Source of the DNA: Bacteroidota bacterium
GTDB taxonomy: Bacteria; Bacteroidota; Bacteroidia; Chitinophagales; Saprospiraceae
DNA: 64,000 nucleotides
Assembly (NCBI GenBank): GCA_024642705.1
Contig: JAHEAQ010000020.1
Location: forward strand, 1 to 64,000
Direction of reading: 5' to 3'
Below, in pieces: positions 1-7,532 of this stretch; within the stretch, counting starts at the first letter, position 1, and each line of letters starts with the position of its first letter. A model generated the notes under the pieces. It had not been told where the DNA came from, searched no databases, and saw nothing but the letters and a program-made list of their open reading frames with translations. A program made the position numbers and the translations under genes.

Positions 1-1
1 G

Positions 2-72
2 AGGTCGCGAGCGGATTCGAACCGCTGTGGAAGGTTTTGCAGACCTCTGCCTAGCCACTCGGCCACGCGACC
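2..72 (-). tRNA. tRNA-Cys (anticodon GCA)
   Basis: Read on the minus strand this folds as a complete cloverleaf. The 7-bp acceptor stem is GGTCGCG/CGCGACC, the anticodon stem GAGGT/ACCTT encloses loop CTGCAAA (anticodon GCA), and the T arm is AGCGG-TTCGAAT-CCGCT. The discriminator base is T, as is normal for tRNA-Cys. Whether a CCA end is encoded cannot be seen because the window begins one base beyond the discriminator. A candidate promoter element lies 42 bp upstream, at 114-121. Confidence 0.95.
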
Positions 73-79
73 ATTAATC

Positions 80-101
80 AATAACAGAACGTTCTGTTAT
101 T
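80..101. repeat. 22-bp perfect palindrome in the tRNA-Cys leader
   Basis: Bases 80-101 are a perfect palindrome centred on ACGT (AATAACAGAAC and its complement). It lies between the tRNA-Cys promoter element (114-121) and the tRNA 5' end. Read on the plus strand it is followed by a T run and resembles a terminator; read in the tRNA transcript it would make a leader hairpin. Its role is not known from the sequence. Confidence 0.6.
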
Positions 102-113
102 TTTTAAGGAGTG

Positions 114-121
114 CAAATATA
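114..121 (-). promoter_or_regulatory. -7 promoter element for tRNA-Cys
   Basis: The minus strand reads TATATTTG, an exact match to the Bacteroidota -7 consensus TAnnTTTG, 42 bp before the tRNA 5' end. No good TTG -33 element is seen at the usual spacing. Confidence 0.5.
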
Positions 122-254
122 AACGAAATTTTATAAATTTTGTTCAGCTGCAAAAAAAATTATCTCCTTTCTATTAAAATCCAACTTAAAGAAGATAAGT
201 TTGCTTGACTTTTTTTATTATTACAATAACTACCTATATTGTAACCTAAGTTTG

Positions 255-1394
255 ATGGATATAACAGACCTTAAAAATACTTTTTTCAAAGAATTCGGAG
301 AACACCCTATAATCTTTAGAGCTCCGGGGCGAGTAAACATAATCGGTGAACATACTGATTATAATGACGGTCTTGTTCTTCCATTTCCTGTTTCACAGTC
401 AATCTACCTTGCTTGTTCATTAAGAAATGATGATGAATTTCATGTATTTACAGTAGATTTAGATCAACGAGCAATATTAAAAACTGGAAAAAATCAGTCA
501 ACAAATGATTGGACAAGATATTTCGTCAGTGCTTTACGCGTATTACATGAAGACAATCATAAGTTTAAGGGCCTTAATATTGTAACAAAAGGTAATATTC
601 CCTTTGGTGCAGGGATTTCTTCTTCTTCAGCATTGACTTGTGGTTTTCTTTATGCGATCATTTCCCTCAATAATCTTCCTATAACCAAAAAAGATATTGT
701 TTTCATTGCTAGCAGAGCCGAAAATAATACTGGGCTTAATGGAGGGAAAATGGATCAATTTGCCATATGCATGGGTGCAAAAAACAAAGCTATTAAGCTG
801 GATTGCAGAGATTATAGTTATGAGTTAATCGAAAACAATATGGTTGGGGCTAGTTGGATGTTGTTCAATACCAATGTGGAACATAATTTAGCACATACAG
901 AATATAATTTAAGAAGAGCTGACTGTGAAGAAGGATTGGCAATCATTCAAAAAAGCTTGCCATCTATCCATTCGGTAAGGGATCTAGACATGATTATTCT
1001 GAATAATAATAAAAATAGAATCACCTCAAAACAATACGATAGACTTAGTCATGTAATTCTTGAAAATGAAAGAGTCACTAAAATGGTTAAAGCACTCAAG
1101 AATAATGAGTTGTTTAACGCAGGTCAATTATTGTATGATTCCCATTATAGTCTTTCCGATCTATATGAAGTAAGTTGTAAAGAATTAGATTTTATCGTGG
1201 AATTTTTAAAAGATTGTGACTTTTGTTATGGCGCCCGAATGATGGGAGGAGGTTTTGGAGGTTGTGTAATTGCACTTATAAAAAAAGAAGGCATTGAAAT
1301 TGATCATTTACTTTCCGATTATTACAACAAGTTTAATCTAGAATTGACTTTAATTCCTGTTATCAGTTCTGATGGAATAAGTAGAATTGATTAA
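255..1394 (+). CDS. galK: galactokinase
   Basis: This enzyme phosphorylates alpha-D-galactose to galactose 1-phosphate in the Leloir pathway, in the cytoplasm. All three GHMP-kinase motifs are visible: the galactose-binding signature RAPGRVNIIGEHTDYNDG near residues 22-39, the ATP-binding loop PFGAGISSSSAL near 115-127, and the C-terminal GARMMGGGFGGC motif near residue 330. The ATG at 255 gives 379 residues, normal for the family; an in-frame TTG at 201 would only add a hydrophobic tail absent from galactokinases. The peptidase gene that follows starts 19 bp after the stop, so the two may be co-transcribed. No galT or galE lies nearby. Confidence 0.95.
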   Translation: MDITDLKNTFFKEFGEHPIIFRAPGRVNIIGEHTDYNDGLVLPFPVSQSIYLACSLRNDDEFHVFTVDLDQRAILKTGKNQSTNDWTRYFVSALRVLHEDNHKFKGLNIVTKGNIPFGAGISSSSALTCGFLYAIISLNNLPITKKDIVFIASRAENNTGLNGGKMDQFAICMGAKNKAIKLDCRDYSYELIENNMVGASWMLFNTNVEHNLAHTEYNLRRADCEEGLAIIQKSLPSIHSVRDLDMIILNNNKNRITSKQYDRLSHVILENERVTKMVKALKNNELFNAGQLLYDSHYSLSDLYEVSCKELDFIVEFLKDCDFCYGARMMGGGFGGCVIALIKKEGIEIDHLLSDYYNKFNLELTLIPVISSDGISRID

Positions 1395-1413
1395 TCCATT
1401 AAAAATATTAAAA

Positions 1414-2676
1414 ATGCTTAACCCAAAAGTTTATTTTATATTATTTGCACTTTTTATCAATTTTTCTGGAAATGCCCAAGATCTGGATTTAATACAAAAA
1501 TTAACTCAAGAAATTCCAAGTGTTCAAATTGTAAAGCTTCAATCTTCAGATCATTTTATTGCTGAATATGAAATTATGATTCCGCAAATGATTGACCACA
1601 ATGATCCCAAAGCAGGTTATTTTAATCAAAGAATTTTCCTGTCTCATTATAATGATAACAGTCCTACACTAATTGTAACTGAAGGTTATTCAGCAAGGGA
1701 TGTATGTTATGAAATCGCAAAAGAGTTAAAAACAAATCAGATTATTGTAGAATATAGATATTTTGGAAAATCTATACCGAAATCAGTGGATTGGAAATAT
1801 CTTACCAACGCTCAGGCGATGAAAGATATTCATCATATTCGAGATATTTTTTCAAATATTTACAAAAATAAAAATTGGATAAGCACAGGAATCAGTAAAG
1901 GCGGCACGACTTGTTTATTCTATAAAGCCGCATATCCCAAGGATGTAAGAATTGCTATTCCTTATGTTGGGCCAATGCCAAATAGTCCTGAAGATAAAAG
2001 GTGTGATGAACATCTTCTTACAATTGGTAGCGATGAATGTCGATCAGCATTAATAAACTTTCAAAAAAGAGCATTAGATCAAAGAACTCAAATCATTCCT
2101 AAAATTGACTCTATGGCAATAGCTAGCAAAAAGCTTTTTTCAATGGGTTATGATAAAGTTTTGGAATATAGCGTGCTTGAATTAAGTTTTTCTTTTTGGC
2201 AATATGCTCATGAATGTTCTGAAATACCAGAGAGTTCAACTCCCGATGAAAGCTTTCAATATTTGTCTTCTATTTCAGGATTTGATTTTTATTCAGATGC
2301 AACAATTAATCAATATAAACCTGCATTTTTTCAATTCATTACAGAAAATGGATATTATGGCTTTCTGCATGAACATTTGTCCAACAGAATTATTGCCTTG
2401 GACAAATTTGACAATTCCTATTTTGCTCCTCAAGATGCAAACTTAAGTTTTCATCCAGATTATATGAACAAAGCTGTGAAAAAGCTAAAAAGAAAAAAAA
2501 GGATTTTACAAATTCAAGGTGAACTAGATCCTTGGTCTGCATGCGGCCTTAAGCTGATGGGCAAGGATCAATATTATTTTATTAAAGAAGGGGGCTCTCA
2601 TTCCACAAGAATTAACAGTTTTAATTCTGAACAACAAGATAAAATTTGGACAATAATTAAAGGGTGGATGATATAA
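1414..2676 (+). CDS. secreted S37/S28-type serine tripeptidyl aminopeptidase
   Basis: Probable exported serine peptidase that removes tripeptides from protein N termini (PS-10 / mycelium tripeptidyl-aminopeptidase family). A signal peptide covers about the first 22 residues and ends NAQ. The alpha/beta-hydrolase triad is recognisable: nucleophile serine in GISKGG (about residue 165), acid in QGELDPWSACG, and histidine in GGSHSTR near the C terminus. The sequence EGYSARDVC precedes the conserved EYRYFGKS block. The ATG at 1414 is chosen because the signal peptide then starts correctly; an in-frame TTG at 1387 would overlap galK. The family is known, but the exact substrate is inferred. Confidence 0.85.
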   Translation: MLNPKVYFILFALFINFSGNAQDLDLIQKLTQEIPSVQIVKLQSSDHFIAEYEIMIPQMIDHNDPKAGYFNQRIFLSHYNDNSPTLIVTEGYSARDVCYEIAKELKTNQIIVEYRYFGKSIPKSVDWKYLTNAQAMKDIHHIRDIFSNIYKNKNWISTGISKGGTTCLFYKAAYPKDVRIAIPYVGPMPNSPEDKRCDEHLLTIGSDECRSALINFQKRALDQRTQIIPKIDSMAIASKKLFSMGYDKVLEYSVLELSFSFWQYAHECSEIPESSTPDESFQYLSSISGFDFYSDATINQYKPAFFQFITENGYYGFLHEHLSNRIIALDKFDNSYFAPQDANLSFHPDYMNKAVKKLKRKKRILQIQGELDPWSACGLKLMGKDQYYFIKEGGSHSTRINSFNSEQQDKIWTIIKGWMI

Positions 2677-2722
2677 TATTCAATAAAGTCATACTGCTTT
2701 TAAAAAAGATGGATTTAAATTT

Positions 2723-3250
2723 ATGAAAGGGAAAAAACAAAAAAGCAAACTTCGTCGTGTAATTTTAGTCAGCATCGGGGTTTTATTATTATCAGCGTCA
2801 TTCATTGGTTATAATATGGAGAAAAAAAGGAAATCACCAGATGGAATTTTTGCTCGTTATTACGAAACATTCCCGAACACCTATTTCAAAACATCTGAAG
2901 GTGGTGAAGATGTTATGAATAAAGCATTTTTATTTTATGAGAAAGGGCAGTATGTGCAAGCAGCGGAACTATTAGAAGAGCGAATAAAAACAAGTAGTGC
3001 GGTTGAGCTAAAATTTTATCGTGGACTTTGTTACCTAGAGATGGGTAATTATCCGTTAGCACTGAAAGATTTGGAAAATATTAAACGGTTTTCTTCAGAT
3101 ATTATAGATGAAACATACTGGTATTTGGGAATGATATACCTGAAACAGAAAAATTATTCAGCAGCAAGATCTCATTTTCAAGATTTTATTGAATTGACTA
3201 ATGATCAAGAGAAAAGAAAAGAGGCGATAGCCATAGTAAAAATTATATAG
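2723..3250 (+). CDS. membrane-anchored TPR protein
   Basis: A 175-residue protein with a basic N terminus, one membrane segment (about residues 10-30), and two to three tetratricopeptide repeats between about residues 70 and 160, visible as repeated A..LE/A...F patterns such as YLEMGNYPLALKDLENI and YLKQKNYSAARSHFQDFI. It is probably anchored in the inner membrane with the repeats facing the periplasm and used for protein-protein contact. No enzyme motif is present. It lies 46 bp upstream of ddl on the same strand and could be co-transcribed with it. No specific function can be assigned. Confidence 0.8.
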   Translation: MKGKKQKSKLRRVILVSIGVLLLSASFIGYNMEKKRKSPDGIFARYYETFPNTYFKTSEGGEDVMNKAFLFYEKGQYVQAAELLEERIKTSSAVELKFYRGLCYLEMGNYPLALKDLENIKRFSSDIIDETYWYLGMIYLKQKNYSAARSHFQDFIELTNDQEKRKEAIAIVKII

Positions 3251-3296
3251 TAAATCAATATCATTATTTATCTTCGTTGAAATATTATTATTAGAT

Positions 3297-4391
3297 ATGA
3301 AAAAGTTAAGAGTAGCAATACTTTTCGGTGGAAGATCGACTGAGCATCAGATTTCATTGCTCTCGGCAAAAAATGTGATAGAGTCCATAGATAAAGATAA
3401 ATTTGAACCCCTTTTGATTGGAATTGATAAAAAAGGAGTTTGGCATTTTAACGAAGGTTCTTTGACCCTTTTAAATGCAAACAACCCCAAATTAGTTGAA
3501 ATGGGAAAAATGGGCAAGGAAATTACTTTATCCCACAATACAGATGATCATCGATTAATGAGTTTCGAATCTTCTGATGCGTTAGGAAAGATTGATGTAA
3601 TTTATCCTGTACTCCATGGAACTTATGGTGAAGATGGTTCAATTCAGGGTTTGGCAAAACTTGCTAACCTTCCGTGCGTAGGATGTGGAATATTGGGTTC
3701 TGCAATAGGTATGGATAAAGATATTATGAAAAAAATTCTTAGAGATGGAGGTATAGGAATTGCTGATTTCTTCACTTTTAGAAAAGGAAGCTCAAAAAAT
3801 CCCGATTATAAAACAGTTGTTGAAAAGCTTGGAAATGAATTATTTATAAAACCAGCAAATTTAGGTTCTTCCGTAGGAGTTTCTTTTGTGGATAATGAAA
3901 AGGATTTTTACAAGGCCATAGAATTTGGATTTTCATATGACCGAAAAGTAATTGTCGAAGAAAAGATAACAGGTAGAGAAATAGAAGTGGCTGTATTAGG
4001 CAATGATGAAGCAATAGCATCAGTTCCAGGTGAAATTATTCCTAAATCTGGATGGTATTCTTTTGAAAATAAATATGTGGATGAAGAAGGTGCAGCACTA
4101 GCAATTCCTGCCCTACTAGACGAAAAAATTACTTCTGAAGTAAAAAGGCAAGCACTTGAAACTTATCATCTTTTGGAACTAAGCGGAATGACTAGAGTTG
4201 ATTTTTTCTTGAAATCTGATGGTTCCATGATCGTGAATGAAGTGAATACTTTGCCTGGATTCACGTCAATTTCAATGTATCCAAAATTATGGGAACATTC
4301 AGGTATTCCTCAGAAAGAACTAATCACAAAGTTAATTGAATTCGCCATTGAAAGACATGAGCAAGAAAATGAATTGTTTCATAATGCGTAA
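3297..4391 (+). CDS. ddl: D-alanine--D-alanine ligase
   Basis: Joins two D-alanines using ATP to make the dipeptide at the end of the peptidoglycan stem. The 364-residue length is normal. The N-terminal signature LFGGRSTEHQISLLSA is at residues 9-24, PVLHGTYGEDGSIQG is the second family signature near residue 105, KPANLGSSVGVS lies in the ATP-grasp lid, and the metal-binding end VNEVNTLPGFTSISMYPK is near residue 320. Cytoplasmic. It is not in a wall-synthesis cluster here; its neighbours are a TPR protein upstream and a convergent secreted protein downstream. Confidence 0.97.
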   Translation: MKKLRVAILFGGRSTEHQISLLSAKNVIESIDKDKFEPLLIGIDKKGVWHFNEGSLTLLNANNPKLVEMGKMGKEITLSHNTDDHRLMSFESSDALGKIDVIYPVLHGTYGEDGSIQGLAKLANLPCVGCGILGSAIGMDKDIMKKILRDGGIGIADFFTFRKGSSKNPDYKTVVEKLGNELFIKPANLGSSVGVSFVDNEKDFYKAIEFGFSYDRKVIVEEKITGREIEVAVLGNDEAIASVPGEIIPKSGWYSFENKYVDEEGAALAIPALLDEKITSEVKRQALETYHLLELSGMTRVDFFLKSDGSMIVNEVNTLPGFTSISMYPKLWEHSGIPQKELITKLIEFAIERHEQENELFHNA

Positions 4392-4408
4392 ACGCCAAAC
4401 GTACTTTT

Positions 4409-5125
4409 TTAAATTGAAGACTTTGTAGTTCCTAAATAAGTAAAGAGATTGATATAGTCTTCAAGCCTTTTAAATTTTAACTTGTTTTTGGTAATGTAAA
4501 CATCGGCTTTTTTCAATTGATTTCTATTGACTACTTTGGTTACATCCTTATGGTTTCTCAAAAGATATAACCAATTTTGTTGTTCTAAATAAAAAGTATT
4601 TTTCGCAATAAATTTTATTTCTAGAGCCTCGCCTAGGAAATCAATATTTTCAGTGGGTTTTTTTACAAATACGGAATGATGAACAAATAGATTGTAATCT
4701 TTGGCTTTAATTTTCTGGACAAAACCTTCAAGTTTTATTTCCTTAAATTTAATTGTTTCGGTATTAAAATAATTTTCAATCTCGTCGGAATATGGATTAA
4801 TTAATGCAAAGGAATTTATTTTATTAGAAGGTAAAATTCGATTTCTGCCCTGAAACAATATTTCCAAAGATTGTTCGACAAGATTGTATTTAATTTGAGG
4901 AAAATTATAAAATGAGTCTTGATAAAATATATAACCGACGCGAAAATCTTCATATAAATAAGGACTTCCTTTTATCCCGGTATAATCTTCAATTTTAATT
5001 AAAAGTTCTTTTTCAATTTTAGAATTATCTTTTCCGATTAAAGATTTAAAAACATAGGTTTGACCAACGCAAAACATTGGGGAAAAAATAAGCAAAAGAA
5101 GAAGGTAACGCAGAACAATCTTCAT
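4409..5125 (-). CDS. secreted hypothetical protein
   Basis: A 238-residue protein with a clear signal peptide (about residues 1-22, ending FCVGQ). The mature part is mixed alpha/beta in appearance, without cysteines or a catalytic motif I recognise. It carries blocks such as EDFRVGYIFYQDSFYNFPQIKYN and a lysine-rich C-terminal third. It does not end in a T9SS sorting domain, so it is probably periplasmic or released. It converges on ddl, with 17 bp between the stops. I do not recognise the family, and no function is proposed. Confidence 0.75.
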   Translation of the reverse strand: MKIVLRYLLLLLIFSPMFCVGQTYVFKSLIGKDNSKIEKELLIKIEDYTGIKGSPYLYEDFRVGYIFYQDSFYNFPQIKYNLVEQSLEILFQGRNRILPSNKINSFALINPYSDEIENYFNTETIKFKEIKLEGFVQKIKAKDYNLFVHHSVFVKKPTENIDFLGEALEIKFIAKNTFYLEQQNWLYLLRNHKDVTKVVNRNQLKKADVYITKNKLKFKRLEDYINLFTYLGTTKSSI

Positions 5126-5204
5126 AACAATCGATTGAGAACATTATTCATGAACAAAATAATCTTTTTTCGTGAATCAATTTCAAAAGTAAAGATCAAA
5201 TTAT

Positions 5205-5999
5205 TCAATTCAGCTTAAAATCATCTCTATCGGCTAAAAAGTTGTATGCTCTGCGAAATGCTTTTTGTTTGGATTTTATCAATGAGATTGTATAAACACC
5301 TTCATTAGAATCAGAACTTAAAATTTGCTTTCCTTTAAAATCTAGGATTCCACTATTTCCAGAATATCCTATTCCATTTCCATCGCATCCAATTCTATTA
5401 ACACCAATGGTATAACATTGATTTTCAATAGCTCGCGCTATTAACAATTGACTCCAAGCATATTTACGTTTTTCAGGAAAATTGGCAACATATAATAAAA
5501 CGTCATAGTCGCAGTTGTTCCTGCTCCAAACTGGAAATCGGAGATCATAACAGATTAGAGGACATATTTTCCAATTAGATTGATCCGAAGCTTTTATATT
5601 AAATATTTTTCGTTCAGTACCAGCCGAGAAATATCGATCTTCTTTTGCCAAAGTAAACAAATGTTTTTTGTCATAATATCCCACAAGACCTTCTGCACTG
5701 ATCAATAACAAACGGTTATAAAAATGTGATTTTTCTTTGATTACTATACTTCCTGTAATATAACATTGATGTTTTTTTGCCATTTTCAACATCCAATTTA
5801 CCGTACCACCATTCATGTCTTCAGCAATTTTTTTTGTATTCATGCTGAAACCGGTTGTGAACATTTCAGGGAGCACCAACAAATCTGTGTGCAGTTTTTT
5901 TTTGTCTGAGAGCAATAATTCTATTTTTTCAAGATTAGAAATAGAATTTTCCCAAACGATATCGTATTGTATATAAGTTACATTGAGGATTTTATCCAT
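5205..5999 (-). CDS. nitrilase-family amidohydrolase, omega-amidase (YafV-like)
   Basis: Carbon-nitrogen hydrolase of the nitrilase superfamily, 264 residues. The Glu-Lys-Cys triad is visible: Glu in LLVLPEMFTTGFS (about residue 45), Lys in YYDKKHLF (about 112), and Cys in CPLICYDLRFP (about 147). The run PEMFTTGFSMN and the sequence after the cysteine fit the YafV / omega-amidase branch, which hydrolyses alpha-ketoglutaramate or alpha-ketosuccinamate made by transamination of glutamine or asparagine, or a related repair amide. The enzyme is cytoplasmic. The branch assignment is from resemblance only. Confidence 0.85.
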   Translation of the reverse strand: MDKILNVTYIQYDIVWENSISNLEKIELLLSDKKKLHTDLLVLPEMFTTGFSMNTKKIAEDMNGGTVNWMLKMAKKHQCYITGSIVIKEKSHFYNRLLLISAEGLVGYYDKKHLFTLAKEDRYFSAGTERKIFNIKASDQSNWKICPLICYDLRFPVWSRNNCDYDVLLYVANFPEKRKYAWSQLLIARAIENQCYTIGVNRIGCDGNGIGYSGNSGILDFKGKQILSSDSNEGVYTISLIKSKQKAFRRAYNFLADRDDFKLN

Positions 6000-6093
6000 A
6001 TTGATTGATTTGTACTTTTAATTGAAATGATAAAAGTATTTGAAATTCTATTTTTTTGGAGTTTTATTCAAGTTTAAAGTCATTTTAGAAATG

Positions 6094-7188
6094 TTAATTA
6101 GAATTATGAATGCTTCTATTTTTCTTGCGTATTTTCAAAACATGTCTAATCCAATGAGGAACAATAATCACCCCAAAAATTAAATAAGAATAATATGAAA
6201 TAAGTCTCCATAAGAAAGCAAGAACTATGGATAAGTTTTCAGGAATAATATCGCTAAAAAAGCCACCAAATAAATATTCAGCAAGCCCAGATCCTCCTGG
6301 AGTAGGGCTAAATGCCGTAATAGCAAACATTGATTCATAACGACCATATATCAAGGCGGTTTGATTTAGATTAATTGGTAAATCTTTAATTAATGCATAA
6401 ATAATACATGACATAAGTGAAAATTTAAAAAACCACGCAGAAAAAGTAGCAATAATCGATTTCACATGATAGTTTAAAGGTTTTAATTTCAGTTGCTTGG
6501 AGGCATTCACGATATCTCCTGATGTTCTTTCCAAATCATGTTTAAATCTATTAAGAATTTTTATTTTGGAAATATAGAGTATTAATTTTTTGATTTGTTG
6601 GGGCCTATAAAACAATCCGTAGAAAAATATAGATCCATATGTGGTCATTGCTAGGAATACTATTAAGAACGTTAGTCCATATCCATCAATGTCATTAAGT
6701 TGCACCATTCCTGGTCTAATTACTTTTGGACCGAGCCAGAAATATAACAATGGCAAACTTATAACAAAGAACAATGTATCTAGTACAACAGAATAAAGAA
6801 CAATTGTAACAGTTTTCGCAGCTTTTATTTTTTCTTGGGATAAGAGAACTAAGGCCACTGCGCTGCCACCAAGGCTTGTAGGGGAAACAGTAGAAGCAAA
6901 CTCCCATATAAAAATTAATTCTATACATTTTTTCCATCCAAACTTTCCTTCCGATAAAATTTTTAATCGGTAGGCATACGACAAGTGACGAATTACATAG
7001 AAAAATAGCCCTAATGAAATCCATGAAAATGCCCAAAAATCCCAACTTATGTTTTTGAAAGATTCAGGATCAAAGCTTTTCCAAAGCAGGTAACCAACGA
7101 CACCCAAACCAAGAATAATGGGCAAGATTATTCGGTTTATTTTGATCGTTTCTAAAGCTTGATCTCGTCGTGTTTTATTGTTGTTCAA
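6094..7188 (-). CDS. lysylphosphatidylglycerol synthase TM-type membrane protein (UPF0104/AglD)
   Basis: A 364-residue polytopic membrane protein with about eight transmembrane segments. The conserved PTSLGGSAVA block (about residue 110) and SPTPGGSGLAEYLFGGFF (about residue 300) mark the LPG-synthase transmembrane domain family (MprF N-terminal half, AglD, UPF0104). In MprF this domain flips lipids; in stand-alone Bacteroidota copies the substrate is unknown. No aminoacyl-transferase domain follows, so lysyl-PG synthesis is unlikely. The only start upstream of the first membrane segment is a TTG at 7188, with no ATG in the first 30 codons. Inner membrane. Confidence 0.8.
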   Translation of the reverse strand: MNNNKTRRDQALETIKINRIILPIILGLGVVGYLLWKSFDPESFKNISWDFWAFSWISLGLFFYVIRHLSYAYRLKILSEGKFGWKKCIELIFIWEFASTVSPTSLGGSAVALVLLSQEKIKAAKTVTIVLYSVVLDTLFFVISLPLLYFWLGPKVIRPGMVQLNDIDGYGLTFLIVFLAMTTYGSIFFYGLFYRPQQIKKLILYISKIKILNRFKHDLERTSGDIVNASKQLKLKPLNYHVKSIIATFSAWFFKFSLMSCIIYALIKDLPINLNQTALIYGRYESMFAITAFSPTPGGSGLAEYLFGGFFSDIIPENLSIVLAFLWRLISYYSYLIFGVIIVPHWIRHVLKIRKKNRSIHNSN

Positions 7189-7275
7189 TCGATTTTCTTT
7201 ATTGTATCGGAATTAATTTATGCAAAAATCCTTTTTATTTGTAAAGTATTAATAAATTAATTAAAAATTTAAGTT

Positions 7276-7530
7276 ATGTCATGGATCATTTATAGTTTAA
7301 TTGTCGGTGGAATTGCAGGATTTATTGCTGGCCAATTGCTTAAAGGCAGCAGTTTTGGACTTCTTGGAAATATAGTAATTGGAGTCATTGGTAGCATTGT
7401 TGGAAGGCTTTTATTTACTTTAATTCCAATAAATATGGGTCATGGTTTTGTAGGAAACATTGTTACCTCAATAATAGGTGCAATTCTTTTCTTATTCATA
7501 TATGGCAAAATGAGTAATAGAGTAAAATAA
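7276..7530 (+). CDS. GlsB/YeaQ/YmgE-type small membrane protein
   Basis: An 84-residue protein made of three glycine-rich membrane helices, starting MSWIIYSLIVGGIAGFIAG. The repeated G-x-I-G-x-I/V-G patterns (GNIVIGVIGSIVG, GNIVTSIIGAILF) are typical of the GlsB/YeaQ/YmgE transglycosylase-associated family. Members are induced by stress in several bacteria, but no enzyme activity is established. The gene converges on porZ with only 2 bp between the stops. Confidence 0.85.
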   Translation: MSWIIYSLIVGGIAGFIAGQLLKGSSFGLLGNIVIGVIGSIVGRLLFTLIPINMGHGFVGNIVTSIIGAILFLFIYGKMSNRVK

Positions 7531-7532
7531 GA

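Noticed and set aside
201-254. Upstream TTG extension of galactokinase
   Set aside because: The extra 18 residues are hydrophobic and unlike galactokinase; the ATG at 255 gives the normal N terminus.
6716-7045. 109-codon minus-strand frame inside the LPG-synthase-like gene
   Set aside because: Same strand but a different frame of a clear membrane protein; hydrophobicity is inherited from the real gene.
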